Positions 8,053 to 17,533 are shown, counted from the stretch's first letter. The stretch: DNA of 64,000 nt from Lysobacterales bacterium (GCA_022844165.1 JALHMH010000009.1:62001-126000), one strand, 5' to 3'. The notes: generated from the letters alone by a model not told the origin. Program-made: numbers and translations.

Positions 8053-9984
8053 ATGATCAATGTGCAACTTCCCGATGGATCGGTGCGCTCTTTCGAGCAA
8101 GCGATCTCGGTGGGCGGCGTGGCTGCGAGCATTGGCGCGGGATTGGCCAAAGCGGCGCTCGCCGGCAAGGTCGACGGCAAGTTGGTCGACACCAGTTTTT
8201 CGATCGATCACGACGTCAAACTGGAAATCGTCACCGAAAAACACCCCGATGCACTCGACATTGTGCGCCATTCGAGCGCGCACTTGCTGGCGCAGGCGAC
8301 GCAGCGACTATTCCCTGGCGCGCAGGTGACCATCGGCCCGGTGGTCGACAATGGCTTCTACTATGATTTTGCGTACGACCGCGCGTTTACGCCCGACGAT
8401 CTGCAGAAAATTGAAGCGGAGATGGCAAAAATCGTCGCCGAGGCGCTGCCCGTCCAACGCAGCGTGATGGGCAAAGACGATGCCATTGCCTTCTTCAAGG
8501 ACAAAGGCGAGCTTTTTAAGGCCGAGATCATCGACGACATCATCCCACCGGGCGAGGAAATCTCGTTGTATGGCCAGGGCGAGTGGATCGATTTGTGTCG
8601 CGGCCCCCATGTGCCGAACACGAACAAACTCGGTGCCTTCAAACTGATGAAAGTGGCCGGCGCCTATTGGCGCGGCGATTCGAAGAACCAGCAATTGCAG
8701 CGTGTGTATGGCACCGCCTGGCTCAACAAAAAGGATCTGCAGGCCTATTTGACGCAACTGGAAGAAGCCGAGAAGCGCGACCATCGCAAACTTGGCAAAC
8801 AGCTCGATTTGTTCCACATGCAAGACGAAGCGCCGGGACTCGTGTTCTGGCATCCCAAGGGATGGGCACTTTGGCAGCAGGTGGAGCAGTACATGCGCCG
8901 CGTTTACCGCGAGAACGGTTATCAGGAGGTGCGAGGCCCGCAGATCCTGGATCGCACGCTCTGGGAAAAGTCCGGGCATTGGGAAAACTTCCAGGACAAC
9001 ATGTTCACGACCCACTCGGAAAACCGCGATTACGCGGTCAAGCCGATGAACTGTCCTGGACATGTTCAGATCTACAACCACGGGTTGCACAGCTACCGCG
9101 AACTGCCGCTGCGTTACGGCGAGTTCGGTGCCTGCCATCGCAACGAACCGTCTGGCGCACTGCACGGCATCATGCGCGTGCGCGGCTTTACCCAGGACGA
9201 CGGCCACATCTTCTGCACCGAGGATCAGATTCAGTCTGAGGTGATGGCGTTCATTGCGTTGTTGCGATGCGTTTATCGCGATTTCGGCTTCACCGAGATC
9301 TTGTACAAACTGTCCACACGCCCAGAGAAGCGGGTGGGCTCAGATGAGATTTGGGACAAAGCCGAGTTGGCGCTGAAGACTGCGCTGGAAAGCGACGGCA
9401 TCGACTACCAGTTGCAACCCGGCGAGGGTGCGTTTTATGGTCCCAAGATCGAATTCACGCTCAAAGACGCGATTGGAAGATTGTGGCAGTGCGGAACGGT
9501 TCAGGTCGATTTTTCCATGCCTTCTCGTCTGGGCGCTGAGTACGTCGCAGAAGACTCCAGCAGACGCGTTCCAGTAATGCTGCATCGGGCCATTTTGGGC
9601 TCTCTGGAGCGCTTTATCGGCATTCTGATCGAGAACCACGCGGGCGCGCTGCCGGCATGGTTGGCACCGGTGCAAGCGGTGGTCATGGGCATCACCGATG
9701 CCCAGGCTGAATACGTCTCGCAAGTGACGAAAAGCTTGTCGGATCAAGAGTTCCGGGTCACAAGCGACTTGAGGAATGAGAAGGTCGGCTATAAAATCCG
9801 CGAACACACGCTGATGAAGGTTCCTTTCCTCTTGGTCGCAGGGGAGCGCGAAAAAGAGACAGGGAGCATTTCTGTCCGCCGTAGAACCGGGGAAGATCTG
9901 GGCGTCATGCCGCTTGCGGCTTTCGTCGATTTGCTGCGTCGTGAGCTGGCTGAAAGGGCCAGTGCGGTGCCGATAACGCATTGA
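8053..9984 (+). CDS. thrS: Threonyl-tRNA synthetase
   Basis: A 643-residue class II synthetase that charges tRNA-Thr (E. coli ThrS is 642). In order: TGS domain (about 1-60, '[14 protein letters not shown]'), the editing domain with '[10 protein letters not shown]', the catalytic core with motif 1 ('[19 protein letters not shown]'), zinc-site residues in 'MNCPGH', motif 2 ('[21 protein letters not shown]'), the motif 3 region ('[19 protein letters not shown]'), and the C-terminal anticodon-binding domain. The ATG at 8053 has GGAG 9 bp upstream and matches the family start. It leads the thrS-infC-rpmI-rplT-pheS cluster. In E. coli thrS is repressed by its own product through an operator in the leader; no tRNA-like operator was recognised here, only the terminator-like stem ending at 8027. 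Confidence 0.97.
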   Translation: MINVQLPDGSVRSFEQAISVGGVAASIGAGLAKAALAGKVDGKLVDTSFSIDHDVKLEIVTEKHPDALDIVRHSSAHLLAQATQRLFPGAQVTIGPVVDNGFYYDFAYDRAFTPDDLQKIEAEMAKIVAEALPVQRSVMGKDDAIAFFKDKGELFKAEIIDDIIPPGEEISLYGQGEWIDLCRGPHVPNTNKLGAFKLMKVAGAYWRGDSKNQQLQRVYGTAWLNKKDLQAYLTQLEEAEKRDHRKLGKQLDLFHMQDEAPGLVFWHPKGWALWQQVEQYMRRVYRENGYQEVRGPQILDRTLWEKSGHWENFQDNMFTTHSENRDYAVKPMNCPGHVQIYNHGLHSYRELPLRYGEFGACHRNEPSGALHGIMRVRGFTQDDGHIFCTEDQIQSEVMAFIALLRCVYRDFGFTEILYKLSTRPEKRVGSDEIWDKAELALKTALESDGIDYQLQPGEGAFYGPKIEFTLKDAIGRLWQCGTVQVDFSMPSRLGAEYVAEDSSRRVPVMLHRAILGSLERFIGILIENHAGALPAWLAPVQAVVMGITDAQAEYVSQVTKSLSDQEFRVTSDLRNEKVGYKIREHTLMKVPFLLVAGEREKETGSISVRRRTGEDLGVMPLAAFVDLLRRELAERASAVPITH

Positions 9985-10013
9985 TCGGTTTAGAAAATCA
10001 AGGAGTCGCCGCC

Positions 10014-10544
10014 ATAGCTGTCTTGGAACGCCCCACCCGGAAGAACGAGGAAATTCGTGTCCCGCAAATTCGCGTGATTGGCCCCGATGGAGAACAGGTT
10101 GGGGTGCTGTCGCGCTACGATGCACTGCAAATGGCGCAGGACGCGGAATTGGACTTGGTTGAGATCGTGCCTAACGCGGACCCACCGGTCTGCCGCATCA
10201 TGGATTTTGGCAAGTACAAGTTCGAACTGCAGAAAAAGGCCAATTTGGCCAAGAAGAAGCAGAAGCAGATCGAAATCAAGGAAATGAAGTTCCGGCCGGG
10301 CACCGACGACGGCGACTACCAAGTCAAGATGCGCGCGATTCGGCGCTTCTTGGAGGAAGGCGACAAGGTCAAAATTAACTTACGCTTTCGTGGCCGCGAG
10401 TTGGCGCATATCAATATCGGCGATGCGATGCTCAACCGCATCGAAAACGAGTTGAAAGAAGATGCGGTGATCGAACAACGATCGCGCATGGAAGGTCGGG
10501 TCATGAGCATGATGCTCGCCCCGAAAAAGAAAGTGCAGGCCTGA
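10014..10544 (+). CDS. infC: Translation initiation factor IF-3 (apparent AUA start)
   Basis: A 176-residue IF-3, which binds the 30S subunit and checks start codons. The N-domain ('EIRVPQIRVIGPDGEQVGVLSRYDAL', read in parts), the 'PPVCRIMDFGKYKFE' block, the Lys-rich linker ('KKANLAKKKQKQIEIKE') and the C-domain ('FRGRELAHINIGDAML') are all present. No ATG/GTG/TTG fits: the in-frame TTG at 9981 lies inside the end of thrS and has no ribosome site. AAGGAG at 10000-10005 is 8 nt before an ATA codon (10014-10016) that sits where homologues start. Non-AUG starts on infC are the known basis of IF-3 autorepression. The start call is inference; the gene identity is not in doubt. Confidence 0.93.
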   Translation: MAVLERPTRKNEEIRVPQIRVIGPDGEQVGVLSRYDALQMAQDAELDLVEIVPNADPPVCRIMDFGKYKFELQKKANLAKKKQKQIEIKEMKFRPGTDDGDYQVKMRAIRRFLEEGDKVKINLRFRGRELAHINIGDAMLNRIENELKEDAVIEQRSRMEGRVMSMMLAPKKKVQA

Positions 10545-10609
10545 TCGCCTGCCGCCGGCGCTTTACGGCGCCGGCTGGTGAGTGGAGTTTAGATTTCACT
10601 TACTCCCCC

Positions 10610-10706
10610 GATCCGCGCTCGCGTGGACGGGACCAAAAGCTCAGTGATGAGCTGCTTGTCGTCTTGGGTAAGGATCAGGAAAGCATCCGTTCGCGGATCA
10701 CCCAAG
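10610..10706 (+). promoter_or_regulatory. Possible L20-binding pseudoknot leader before rpmI
   Basis: The 195-bp infC-rpmI gap holds two long-range pairings that cross each other. GATCCGCG (10610-10617) is complementary to CGCGGATC (10692-10699), and CTTGGGT (10663-10669) to ACCCAAG (10700-10706). Because the second stem opens inside the first and closes outside it, the two form a pseudoknot. A third hairpin, AGCTCA/TGAGCT with a GTGA tetraloop, lies at 10638-10653. In E. coli ribosomal protein L20 represses rpmI-rplT by binding a long-range pseudoknot in the same place. A shorter hairpin (10554-10561 with 10568-10575) follows the infC stop. Confidence 0.55.
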
Positions 10707-10739
10707 CGGCCTAAAGAGAGAGTAAAAGGACTTAACGTT

Positions 10740-10937
10740 ATGCCAAAGATGAAAACCAACCGGGCGGCGGCTAAACGCTTCCGCAAAACCGGCTCTGGCA
10801 AGTTCAAGTGCGGACACGCCTTCAAGAGCCACATCCTGACCAAGAAGTCGACCAAGCGCAAACGTAATCTGCGCGGCCCCAATCACGTGCGCAAAGAAGA
10901 CGCTGGTCGCGTCGCGCGCATGATGCCGTACGCGTAA
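10740..10937 (+). CDS. rpmI: 50S ribosomal protein L35
   Basis: A 65-residue, strongly basic ribosomal protein of the large subunit. The family sequence is obvious: '[20 protein letters not shown]', then '[22 protein letters not shown]', and '[15 protein letters not shown]' at the end. The ATG at 10740 is preceded by the AAAGGACTTAACGTT stretch with a fair ribosome site. It follows infC after a structured leader and is 11 bp upstream of rplT, with which it is certainly co-expressed. Confidence 0.97.
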   Translation: MPKMKTNRAAAKRFRKTGSGKFKCGHAFKSHILTKKSTKRKRNLRGPNHVRKEDAGRVARMMPYA

Positions 10938-10948
10938 GGAGACGACAC

Positions 10949-11302
10949 ATGGCACGAGTCAAGAAGGGTGTAACGGCGCGTCGTCGCCACAAAAAACTAC
11001 TGTCGCGCGCGAAGGGCTATTACAACGCCCGTCGCAAGGTGTATCGCGTCGCCAAACAAGCGGTCACCAAGGCGCTGCAATACGCCTATATCGGCCGCAA
11101 GCGCAAAAAACGCGACTATCGCTCGCTGTGGATTGTGCGTATTAACGCGGCAGCACGTCTGTGCGGTTTGTCCTACAGCCGACTGATCAATGGCCTGTCC
11201 AAGGCTGGGATCAAGATCGATCGTAAGGTGCTCGCCGATCTGGCGGTGCATGACATGACGGCGTTTACGGCCATCGCCGAACAGGCGAAAGCGAAGCTTT
11301 AG
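10949..11302 (+). CDS. rplT: 50S ribosomal protein L20
   Basis: A 117-residue basic rRNA-binding protein needed early in 50S assembly. The N-terminal extension '[20 protein letters not shown]', '[19 protein letters not shown]' and the '[21 protein letters not shown]' core are standard. A GGAG ribosome site (10938-10941) lies between rpmI and this gene. In E. coli L20 is also the repressor of its own operon, acting on the infC-rpmI region, where a candidate pseudoknot is seen here. A strong terminator follows at 11370-11402. Confidence 0.98.
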   Translation: MARVKKGVTARRRHKKLLSRAKGYYNARRKVYRVAKQAVTKALQYAYIGRKRKKRDYRSLWIVRINAAARLCGLSYSRLINGLSKAGIKIDRKVLADLAVHDMTAFTAIAEQAKAKL

Positions 11303-11369
11303 GGTGGTGATTGATGGTTCGCGGTTGCTGGATTACGTTCCAGAAACCCCGGTCCAATGTCGTAGCCAC

Positions 11370-11402
11370 AAACGGCGGGGCTTGCCCCGCCGTTTGTTTT
11401 TT
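11370..11402 (+). terminator. Rho-independent terminator after rplT
   Basis: A perfect 12-bp stem, AAACGGCGGGGC (11370-11381) with GCCCCGCCGTTT (11384-11395), loop TT, followed by TGTTTTTT. It should end most transcripts from infC-rpmI-rplT and so separates them from pheS, which begins 102 bp further on and must have its own promoter or depend on read-through. Confidence 0.9.
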
Positions 11403-11482
11403 AAAGTGCGGCGCAAATCGTATTGACCGGCTTGCCCAGACGGTCAGGCGCAACGTTCGGTGCGCCGCCCCCCCTGACTTGA

Positions 11483-12502
<1,020 letters not shown>

Positions 12503-12670
12503 AGTGGCGATCGGTAGATTCTGCGACACTCTTGGCCAACACGAGCGCGCGGACGATTTCGCCGTGGGTTGAGCAGACGCTTTCCCTGCAAGCTGCGAGA
12601 TCCGGCCAGCAAAGCCCGCGTCGCTGACGCCATGTACAATGAGCGCTCCTTATGCTCAGGTAGCGCGCCA

Positions 12671-13144
12671 ATGTCTGTCGCTCACGAAGCCCTGATCCGT
12701 CGCTTCTACGATGCGTTTGCGCGCCGCGATGCCGAAGCGATGTCCGCTTGTTATCACACCGATGCGCGATTCTCAGATCCGGCATTCCCGTCGCTGAAGG
12801 GTGCCGAGATCGGCGATATGTGGCGAATGTTGTGCAGCCGCGCGCAGCAGTTCTCGCTCGAATACTCGAACGTCTCAGCAAGTGGCGATCGTGGCTCGGC
12901 GCATTGGGAGCCGCGTTATCTTTTCAGCAAGACCGGGCGCGTCGTGCATAACATCATCGATGCACAGTTTCGCTTTGCCGACGGCTTGATCATCGAACAC
13001 ACCGATATGTTCGACTTTTGGCGCTGGAGCCGACAGGCTCTCGGCCCACCCGGATGGCTGCTTGGGTGGTCTGGGTTCATGCGCAATAAAGTGCAGGCCG
13101 AAGCCGCCAAGGGTCTGCGCGCGTTCCGCGGCAAGGGCTCATGA
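12671..13144 (+). CDS. SnoaL/NTF2-like domain protein
   Basis: A 157-residue protein with the NTF2-like cone fold common in SnoaL-type enzymes and sigma-factor partners. The opening 'HEALIRRFYDAFARRDAEAMSACYHTDARFSDPAF' (read in parts) is the standard start of this family, and 'GRVVHNIIDAQFRFADGLIIEHTDMFDFW' its later strands. Members bind or turn over small molecules; no specific substrate can be named. The ATG at 12671 matches the family; the frame is open upstream to 12569. Its stop overlaps the start of the ECF sigma gene (ATGA at 13141-13144), so it is translationally coupled to a sigma factor and a kinase. Separate SnoaL proteins next to ECF factors may act as ligand-sensing regulators. 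Confidence 0.8.
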   Translation: MSVAHEALIRRFYDAFARRDAEAMSACYHTDARFSDPAFPSLKGAEIGDMWRMLCSRAQQFSLEYSNVSASGDRGSAHWEPRYLFSKTGRVVHNIIDAQFRFADGLIIEHTDMFDFWRWSRQALGPPGWLLGWSGFMRNKVQAEAAKGLRAFRGKGS

Positions 13145-13740
13145 GCACCTCTGGGCCTGAGGAAATTACACTGCTGATCGCGGACGCGCAGGCCGGCAGT
13201 GCGCCGGCGCAAGAGAAGCTCTATGCGCACGTCTACCGAGAGTTGCACCGTCTGGCCGAGCGCCAACTGCGTGGCGATCGCGATCACGGCGGGGCAACGT
13301 CGCTGGTCCATGAAGCCTACTTTCGTTTGTCGCGTTCACCCGGCAGCTTTAATGATCGGCAGCACTTTTTCGCCACTGCGGCGCGTGCGATGCGGCAGAT
13401 TTTGATCGACCGCGCACGCGAACGGCTCGCCGAGCGACGCGGGGGCGGTGCCCGGGTCGAGTCGCTGGACGGCCTGGCTATGGACATCGCGGTCGCCGGC
13501 GGCGATGAGGAGTTGTTGGCGCTCAATCAAGCGCTCGATCAGTTGGGTGTGCTCGACGCCCGCCTGGCACAGGTGGTCGAAATGCGCTTCTTCGGTGGCC
13601 TGGAGCTAACCGAAATTGCGCCGTTGCTGCAAGTCTCCGAACGCACGCTGAAACGCGACTGGCGTCGCGCGCGAGCGTTTTTGTACGACGCGCTGGGCGA
13701 CAAAGCGCCGATCGGCGCGGATGCCGATGCCGGCGATTGA
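13141..13740 (+). CDS. ECF-type RNA polymerase sigma factor
   Basis: A 199-residue sigma factor with only regions 2 and 4. Region 2 is seen as 'EKLYAHVYRELHRLAERQL', 'GATSLVHEAYFRLSR' and 'HFFATAARAMRQILIDRAR'. Region 4 has the helix-turn-helix 'GLELTEIAPLLQVSERTLKRDWRRARAFLYDAL'. This matches the ECF-like family (TIGR02999 type) often paired with Hanks-type kinases in place of an anti-sigma factor. The start codon overlaps the NTF2-like gene, and the end overlaps the kinase gene by 20 bp. No anti-sigma gene is adjacent, so control by phosphorylation is a reasonable inference. Target promoters are unknown. Confidence 0.88.
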   Translation: MSTSGPEEITLLIADAQAGSAPAQEKLYAHVYRELHRLAERQLRGDRDHGGATSLVHEAYFRLSRSPGSFNDRQHFFATAARAMRQILIDRARERLAERRGGGARVESLDGLAMDIAVAGGDEELLALNQALDQLGVLDARLAQVVEMRFFGGLELTEIAPLLQVSERTLKRDWRRARAFLYDALGDKAPIGADADAGD

Positions 13741-15052
13741 GGCCGATTGGAAGACAGTGTCCGATGCGTTCGACCGAATCGTCGAACTGCAGGATGACGA
13801 GCGACAACTGGCACTCCGCGGGCTACCCGAGAGTTTGCGCAGCCGCGTTCAGCGGCTGCTCGACGCCGATGCGCGCGAAGCCGGAATGCTCGAACAACGC
13901 GAAGAAGTTCTCGCGCCCATCGCCGCCGGTGCGACGCCCGTGCTTGGCGCGGGCTGGCGCATCGTCGAGTTGCTCGGCCGCGGCGGAATGGGCGAGGTTT
14001 GGCTCGCCGAACGTTGCCAGGGTGACGTGACGCAACGTGTTGCCGTTAAACTGCTCAAACGCGGGATGGATTCGGACGGGGTGCTGCGACGGTTCTTGCA
14101 GGAACGGCGCATTCTCGCAAAACTCGATCATCCGGCGATCGCGGGCTTGCGCGACGCTGGCATTGCCGAAGATGGTCGACCGTTTCTGGCGATGGACTAT
14201 ATCCAGGGCGAGCCGCTGATCGCCTACGCACGACGCCATAACCTGTCGCTGGCGCAACGGCTGGAGTTGCTCTCCGCGGTGGCGCGCGCTGTCGATCACG
14301 CGCACCGGCAGCTCATCGTGCATCGCGACTTAAAGCCGAGCAATGTCCTGGTCGATGATCGAGGCCAACCGCATCTACTGGACTTTGGCATCGCCAAAGT
14401 GCTTGCCGACGACCCCGACGAGATCACCCTCACCATCACCGGTGTGCGCGTGTTGTCGCCGGCGTATGCCGCACCGGAGCAGGTGCGAGGCGAAGATGTC
14501 GGCGTCGCCGCCGATGTATTTGGCCTTGGGGTGCTGATGTATCAACTATTGGTGGGCCGCCTGCCGCATCAACGCAGCGGTCGTGTCGAACGATTGGCGG
14601 ACGAAATCGCCAATGAGATTGCGCCATTGCCAAGCGCTGCGGCCGCCGCAGCCTGGTTGGCGGTACAGTCATCGCCCCTGAATGAGCGCGTGCCGTGGGC
14701 GCGAAACTTGCGCGGCGATCTCGACACCATCATGCTCAAAGCGATTCACCCTGAAGCACAGCGTCGTTATGCCTCGACAGCTGAATTGGCGGACGACATC
14801 GAACGTCACCGCCGCGGCCGTCCGATTTCCGCGCGCCCCGACAGTCGTTGGTATCGCTTCGCCAAGTTCGTTCATCGTCACCGCGTAGGCGTGCTGGCGG
14901 CCATTGCGGCAGTGCTGACGCTGATCGTGGCTATCGCGATCACGGCGGCACACCAGCAACATGCGATCGACCTGTTACGCGCCGAGAACGAGCGCTTGAA
15001 GGCAGAAATCGAAGCATTGCGGCAACCGAGGCCTAGCGCGATTCCACGATGA
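13721..15052 (+). CDS. Membrane-anchored Ser/Thr protein kinase
   Basis: A 443-residue Hanks-type kinase. A helical N-terminal segment (about 10-75) precedes the kinase domain (about 80-370), with 'GRGGMGEVW', the ATP-binding Lys near 110, 'HRDLKPSNV' at 201-209, 'DFGIAK' at 221-226 and 'APEQ' at 251-254: all catalytic residues are present. A membrane helix follows (about 390-412), then a short Leu-zipper-like coiled coil ('IDLLRAENERLKAEIEALRQ'). Kinases of this type usually carry a long TPR or sensor domain after the helix; here only about 30 residues remain. Start could be 13721 or 13727; both overlap the sigma gene. Its likely substrate is the co-encoded sigma factor. The 3' end overlaps the convergent transporter gene by 20 bp. 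Confidence 0.9.
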   Translation: MPMPAIEADWKTVSDAFDRIVELQDDERQLALRGLPESLRSRVQRLLDADAREAGMLEQREEVLAPIAAGATPVLGAGWRIVELLGRGGMGEVWLAERCQGDVTQRVAVKLLKRGMDSDGVLRRFLQERRILAKLDHPAIAGLRDAGIAEDGRPFLAMDYIQGEPLIAYARRHNLSLAQRLELLSAVARAVDHAHRQLIVHRDLKPSNVLVDDRGQPHLLDFGIAKVLADDPDEITLTITGVRVLSPAYAAPEQVRGEDVGVAADVFGLGVLMYQLLVGRLPHQRSGRVERLADEIANEIAPLPSAAAAAAWLAVQSSPLNERVPWARNLRGDLDTIMLKAIHPEAQRRYASTAELADDIERHRRGRPISARPDSRWYRFAKFVHRHRVGVLAAIAAVLTLIVAIAITAAHQQHAIDLLRAENERLKAEIEALRQPRPSAIPR

Positions 15053-15917
15053 ACCTGCGGCGCGCGAGCACAGCCTCACGATGTGCGATATACGCGGTCG
15101 AAGCAAAAATGATGACGGCGCCAAGTAAGGTGTATTCATCGATTGTCTCGCCGAACAGCCACCAACCGAACGCCGCCACGACCGGAAGTTGCATAAAGTT
15201 GATTGGCTGCAAGGCTGACACGTCGCCGACCTGGTACGCACGAGTCAACGCAAGATGTCCGAGCGTGCCCAACAGCCCCGTGGCGATTAACCACCACCAT
15301 GTCTGGCCCGTCGGCCAGGTCCACACAGGTATCGCAGGCAGCAGCGAAAGTGGCGTCATGATCAATACCATGTAGATCACGATCGCGTCGGGCGCTTCGG
15401 TACGCGCCAGAAACTTGATGCTGATTGCAGCGCCAGCCGACAGCGCCGCCGAAAGCAACGCGATCATGGCAGCAAACGATATCGCTTCGACGCCCGGCCG
15501 GAGGATAACCAGCGCACCTAGAAAACCAATCACCACCGCACTCCAGCGCCGCGCGCGAACGACTTCGCCCAACACCAACACTGCACCAATGGTCACGAAC
15601 AGCGGCGTTGTATAGCTCAGCGCAATAGCGTCGGCCAGCGGCATGTGCACCACCGACCAAAAGCCAGTGAGCATCGCGCAGAGCCCAATCAGACAGCGCA
15701 AAAAGTACAGCCCCCAGCGATCGGTTCTCAGAATGCGCGAGCCGGAGCGCAACAGCAGCGGCAAGGCAAAAGCGAGTCCGAAGAAATTGCGGAAAAACAC
15801 CACTTCGAACGCGTGGATATCGGCCGCAGCGAAGCGAATCGTCACAGCCATCAAGGCAAAGCACAGCGTGCTGCCAAGCATCAGCCAACCAGCACGCCAC
15901 GCAAGTGAAGCACTCAT
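15033..15917 (-). CDS. EamA/DMT-family transporter
   Basis: A 294-residue inner-membrane protein with ten predicted helices in two EamA repeats, the drug/metabolite transporter fold. Typical EamA text is seen in 'FRNFFGLAFALPLL', 'VVHMPLADAIALSYTTPLFVTIGAVLVLGE', 'GFLGALVILRPG' and, in the second repeat, 'ALTRAYQVGDVSALQPINFMQLPVVAAFGWWLFGE'. The substrate cannot be predicted. The ATG overlaps the stop of the SRAP gene by 2 codon positions (ATGA), so both are in one minus-strand operon. The 3' end overlaps the kinase gene in convergent orientation. Confidence 0.92.
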   Translation of the reverse strand: MSASLAWRAGWLMLGSTLCFALMAVTIRFAAADIHAFEVVFFRNFFGLAFALPLLLRSGSRILRTDRWGLYFLRCLIGLCAMLTGFWSVVHMPLADAIALSYTTPLFVTIGAVLVLGEVVRARRWSAVVIGFLGALVILRPGVEAISFAAMIALLSAALSAGAAISIKFLARTEAPDAIVIYMVLIMTPLSLLPAIPVWTWPTGQTWWWLIATGLLGTLGHLALTRAYQVGDVSALQPINFMQLPVVAAFGWWLFGETIDEYTLLGAVIIFASTAYIAHREAVLARRRFIVESR

Positions 15918-16567
15918 GCAGGCTCGATCAGCGACGGACTATTGTTCCGCACGTTGCCGACGGCATTCGACACCGCAAAAGCCCGGGTCGAAACTCCAGG
16001 GACTTTTTTCAACAGCAACTGCGCCGAAACGGAATCGCCACCCAGCCATATATCGTAGTCGTTCGTGTCGAGCATGACCGGCATGCGGTCATGAATCGCC
16101 GCCAGCGGCTCTGTGGGGGTGCAGGTCAGGATCGCAACACTCTCGAGCACCAGGCCGCTCGCATCTACGTGGTGCTCCCAAATGCCAGCGAAAGCAAACG
16201 CCACGGGTTCCGTCGGCACAATCGCAAAAGGCGTTTTCCCGGTCTCGTGCTTTTGCCATTCGTAGTATCCAGACGCCGGGACAATGCATCGCCGGTACTT
16301 CAGTGCGCCGCGGAACATCGGCTTTTGCGCTGCTGTTTCCGCCCGCGCGTTGATCGATCGCACGGCAGTGACCCGATCACGGCTCCAACTGGGTACCAGG
16401 CCCCAGCTCAGATTCGCCCATTCGCAATCGGCCCCATGGCGCCGAACGACCGGGACCGAGTTGCTCGGCGCGATGTTGTAACTCACCTGATACACCGGAT
16501 GTTTGTGGGTACGGAACTGCTCTGCGAGCAGTTCGGGCAAGGTATCCAAGAAATATCGTCCACACAT
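15914..16567 (-). CDS. SOS-response-associated peptidase (SRAP/YedK family)
   Basis: A 217-residue SRAP protein (HMCES/YedK family). These proteins form a covalent thiazolidine crosslink with abasic sites in single-stranded DNA and protect them during replication. The catalytic Cys2 is present at the very start ('MCGRYFLD'). Also seen are 'YNIAPSNSVPVVR', 'SWGLVPSW', 'SINARAETAAQKPMF' with the conserved Asn and Glu, 'RRCIVPASGYYEW', and the His in 'IHDRMPVML'. The start is fixed because Met1 must be removed to expose Cys2. It is followed directly by the EamA gene (ATGA overlap). No LexA box was identified upstream. Confidence 0.95.
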   Translation of the reverse strand: MCGRYFLDTLPELLAEQFRTHKHPVYQVSYNIAPSNSVPVVRRHGADCEWANLSWGLVPSWSRDRVTAVRSINARAETAAQKPMFRGALKYRRCIVPASGYYEWQKHETGKTPFAIVPTEPVAFAFAGIWEHHVDASGLVLESVAILTCTPTEPLAAIHDRMPVMLDTNDYDIWLGGDSVSAQLLLKKVPGVSTRAFAVSNAVGNVRNNSPSLIEPA

Positions 16568-16672
16568 GCTTCGATGCTACTGGGTTTTCGCCCGCGCTTA
16601 TGGAGGATTCGACAGTGTGACTGACTCGCGCGCCAACGTGGGAGGCAATCGCGGGAAGCCAGCGCTGAATGG

Positions 16673-17098
16673 CTAGGCGCGCCCCCAATAGCGCTCCATC
16701 GCCAGGTAAGTGTACGACGCCGACCACGCGATCAGCAGTAACCCGTTCAAGGCTTCAACGCCGGCCACCAGACGAATTGGGCCTGTCGGCGTCAGATCGC
16801 CGAACCCGAGCGACGTATAGGTCTCAGCGGAGAAGTAAAAGCAGGTGAGAAACGAAACTTGATTGGCACCCTCAAGTACACCAAGCTTCATTTCTTCCAC
16901 CATCCAATAGACGGCCCCGCCATAAACCGCGATCTCAATCGCATGCGCGAAGAACATGGCGACCATTGCGACCAGAAGTTTCATCCGGCTTGGGATGTGT
17001 AACACCGCAAGACGAGAATTCAGGAACGTGAGAACCTCGTAGTGAATCAGCGTGGTCAGCAAGACCAAGGCCAAACAGGCTGCAATGACGATCAACAC
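16673..17098 (-). CDS. Small two-helix potassium channel (Ion_trans_2)
   Basis: A 141-residue membrane protein. An N-terminal helix (about 1-20), a second at about 43-63 and a last one at about 113-134 frame a pore loop with selectivity filter 'TSLGFGDLTPTG', a variant of the K+ filter TVGYGDxxP. This matches the Ion_trans_2 family. The protein is shorter than typical KcsA-type channels and has no cytosolic regulatory domain. The start at 17098 (ATG) lies 4 bp after the YciI-like gene, which is transcribed the same way, so the two are probably co-expressed. Confidence 0.82.
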   Translation of the reverse strand: MLIVIAACLALVLLTTLIHYEVLTFLNSRLAVLHIPSRMKLLVAMVAMFFAHAIEIAVYGGAVYWMVEEMKLGVLEGANQVSFLTCFYFSAETYTSLGFGDLTPTGPIRLVAGVEALNGLLLIAWSASYTYLAMERYWGRA

Positions 17099-17102
17099 GG
17101 GG

Positions 17103-17474
17103 CTACTTCCGGATCAACGCAACGCTATACGGATGCAGCTCGGCTGTCATCACGCCCGCACGGACGGCCGGATCGCCATCCATAAACCTACGCGCTGCAG
17201 TTTCGTCGTTGGCCTCAAAAATCACCAAGCCAAAAGTCTGGTCAAGATCCCTGACGGTGCGTCCCGCCAGGATCACCTGACCGGCCTCCGTCGCGGCTTT
17301 CAGATACTCAAAATGCGCAGAAACAGCGGCCCGGTCGGCTTCGGCCCAGAGCGACTGGTCGTGAAGTTTTGCGTCGATACGCAACACATAGATGAACTGG
17401 CGCATCTCACCCTCCGCGGCAGCCTTGGCAGATATCAAGATCAGGAATAGTGCACAGATAGTCGTTCGAATCAT
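17103..17474 (-). CDS. Exported YciI-like protein
   Basis: A 123-residue protein: a signal peptide (MIRTTICALFLILISAKAAA) followed by a YciI-like ferredoxin-fold domain. The domain shows 'QFIYVLRID', 'AVSAHFEYLKAATEAGQVILAGRT', 'FGLVIFEANDETAARRFMDGDPAVRAG' and 'ELHPYSVAL', including the His and Asp positions usually conserved in YciI. Most YciI-like proteins are cytosolic, so export is unusual. The ATG at 17472-17474 is chosen because it gives the signal peptide; the frame is open upstream into the end of purL. No enzyme activity is established for the family. It is followed by the potassium channel gene 4 bp later. Confidence 0.8.
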   Translation of the reverse strand: MIRTTICALFLILISAKAAAEGEMRQFIYVLRIDAKLHDQSLWAEADRAAVSAHFEYLKAATEAGQVILAGRTVRDLDQTFGLVIFEANDETAARRFMDGDPAVRAGVMTAELHPYSVALIRK

Positions 17475-17533
17475 GACCTTACCCCCAACCCTCTCCTGCA
17501 GTCTGGGAGGGCTTAATGTGTAGATGCCGAACG

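Noticed and set aside
12503..12670. Possible remnant of pheT after pheS
   Set aside because: None of the frames on either strand reads like PheT, so there is no visible remnant.
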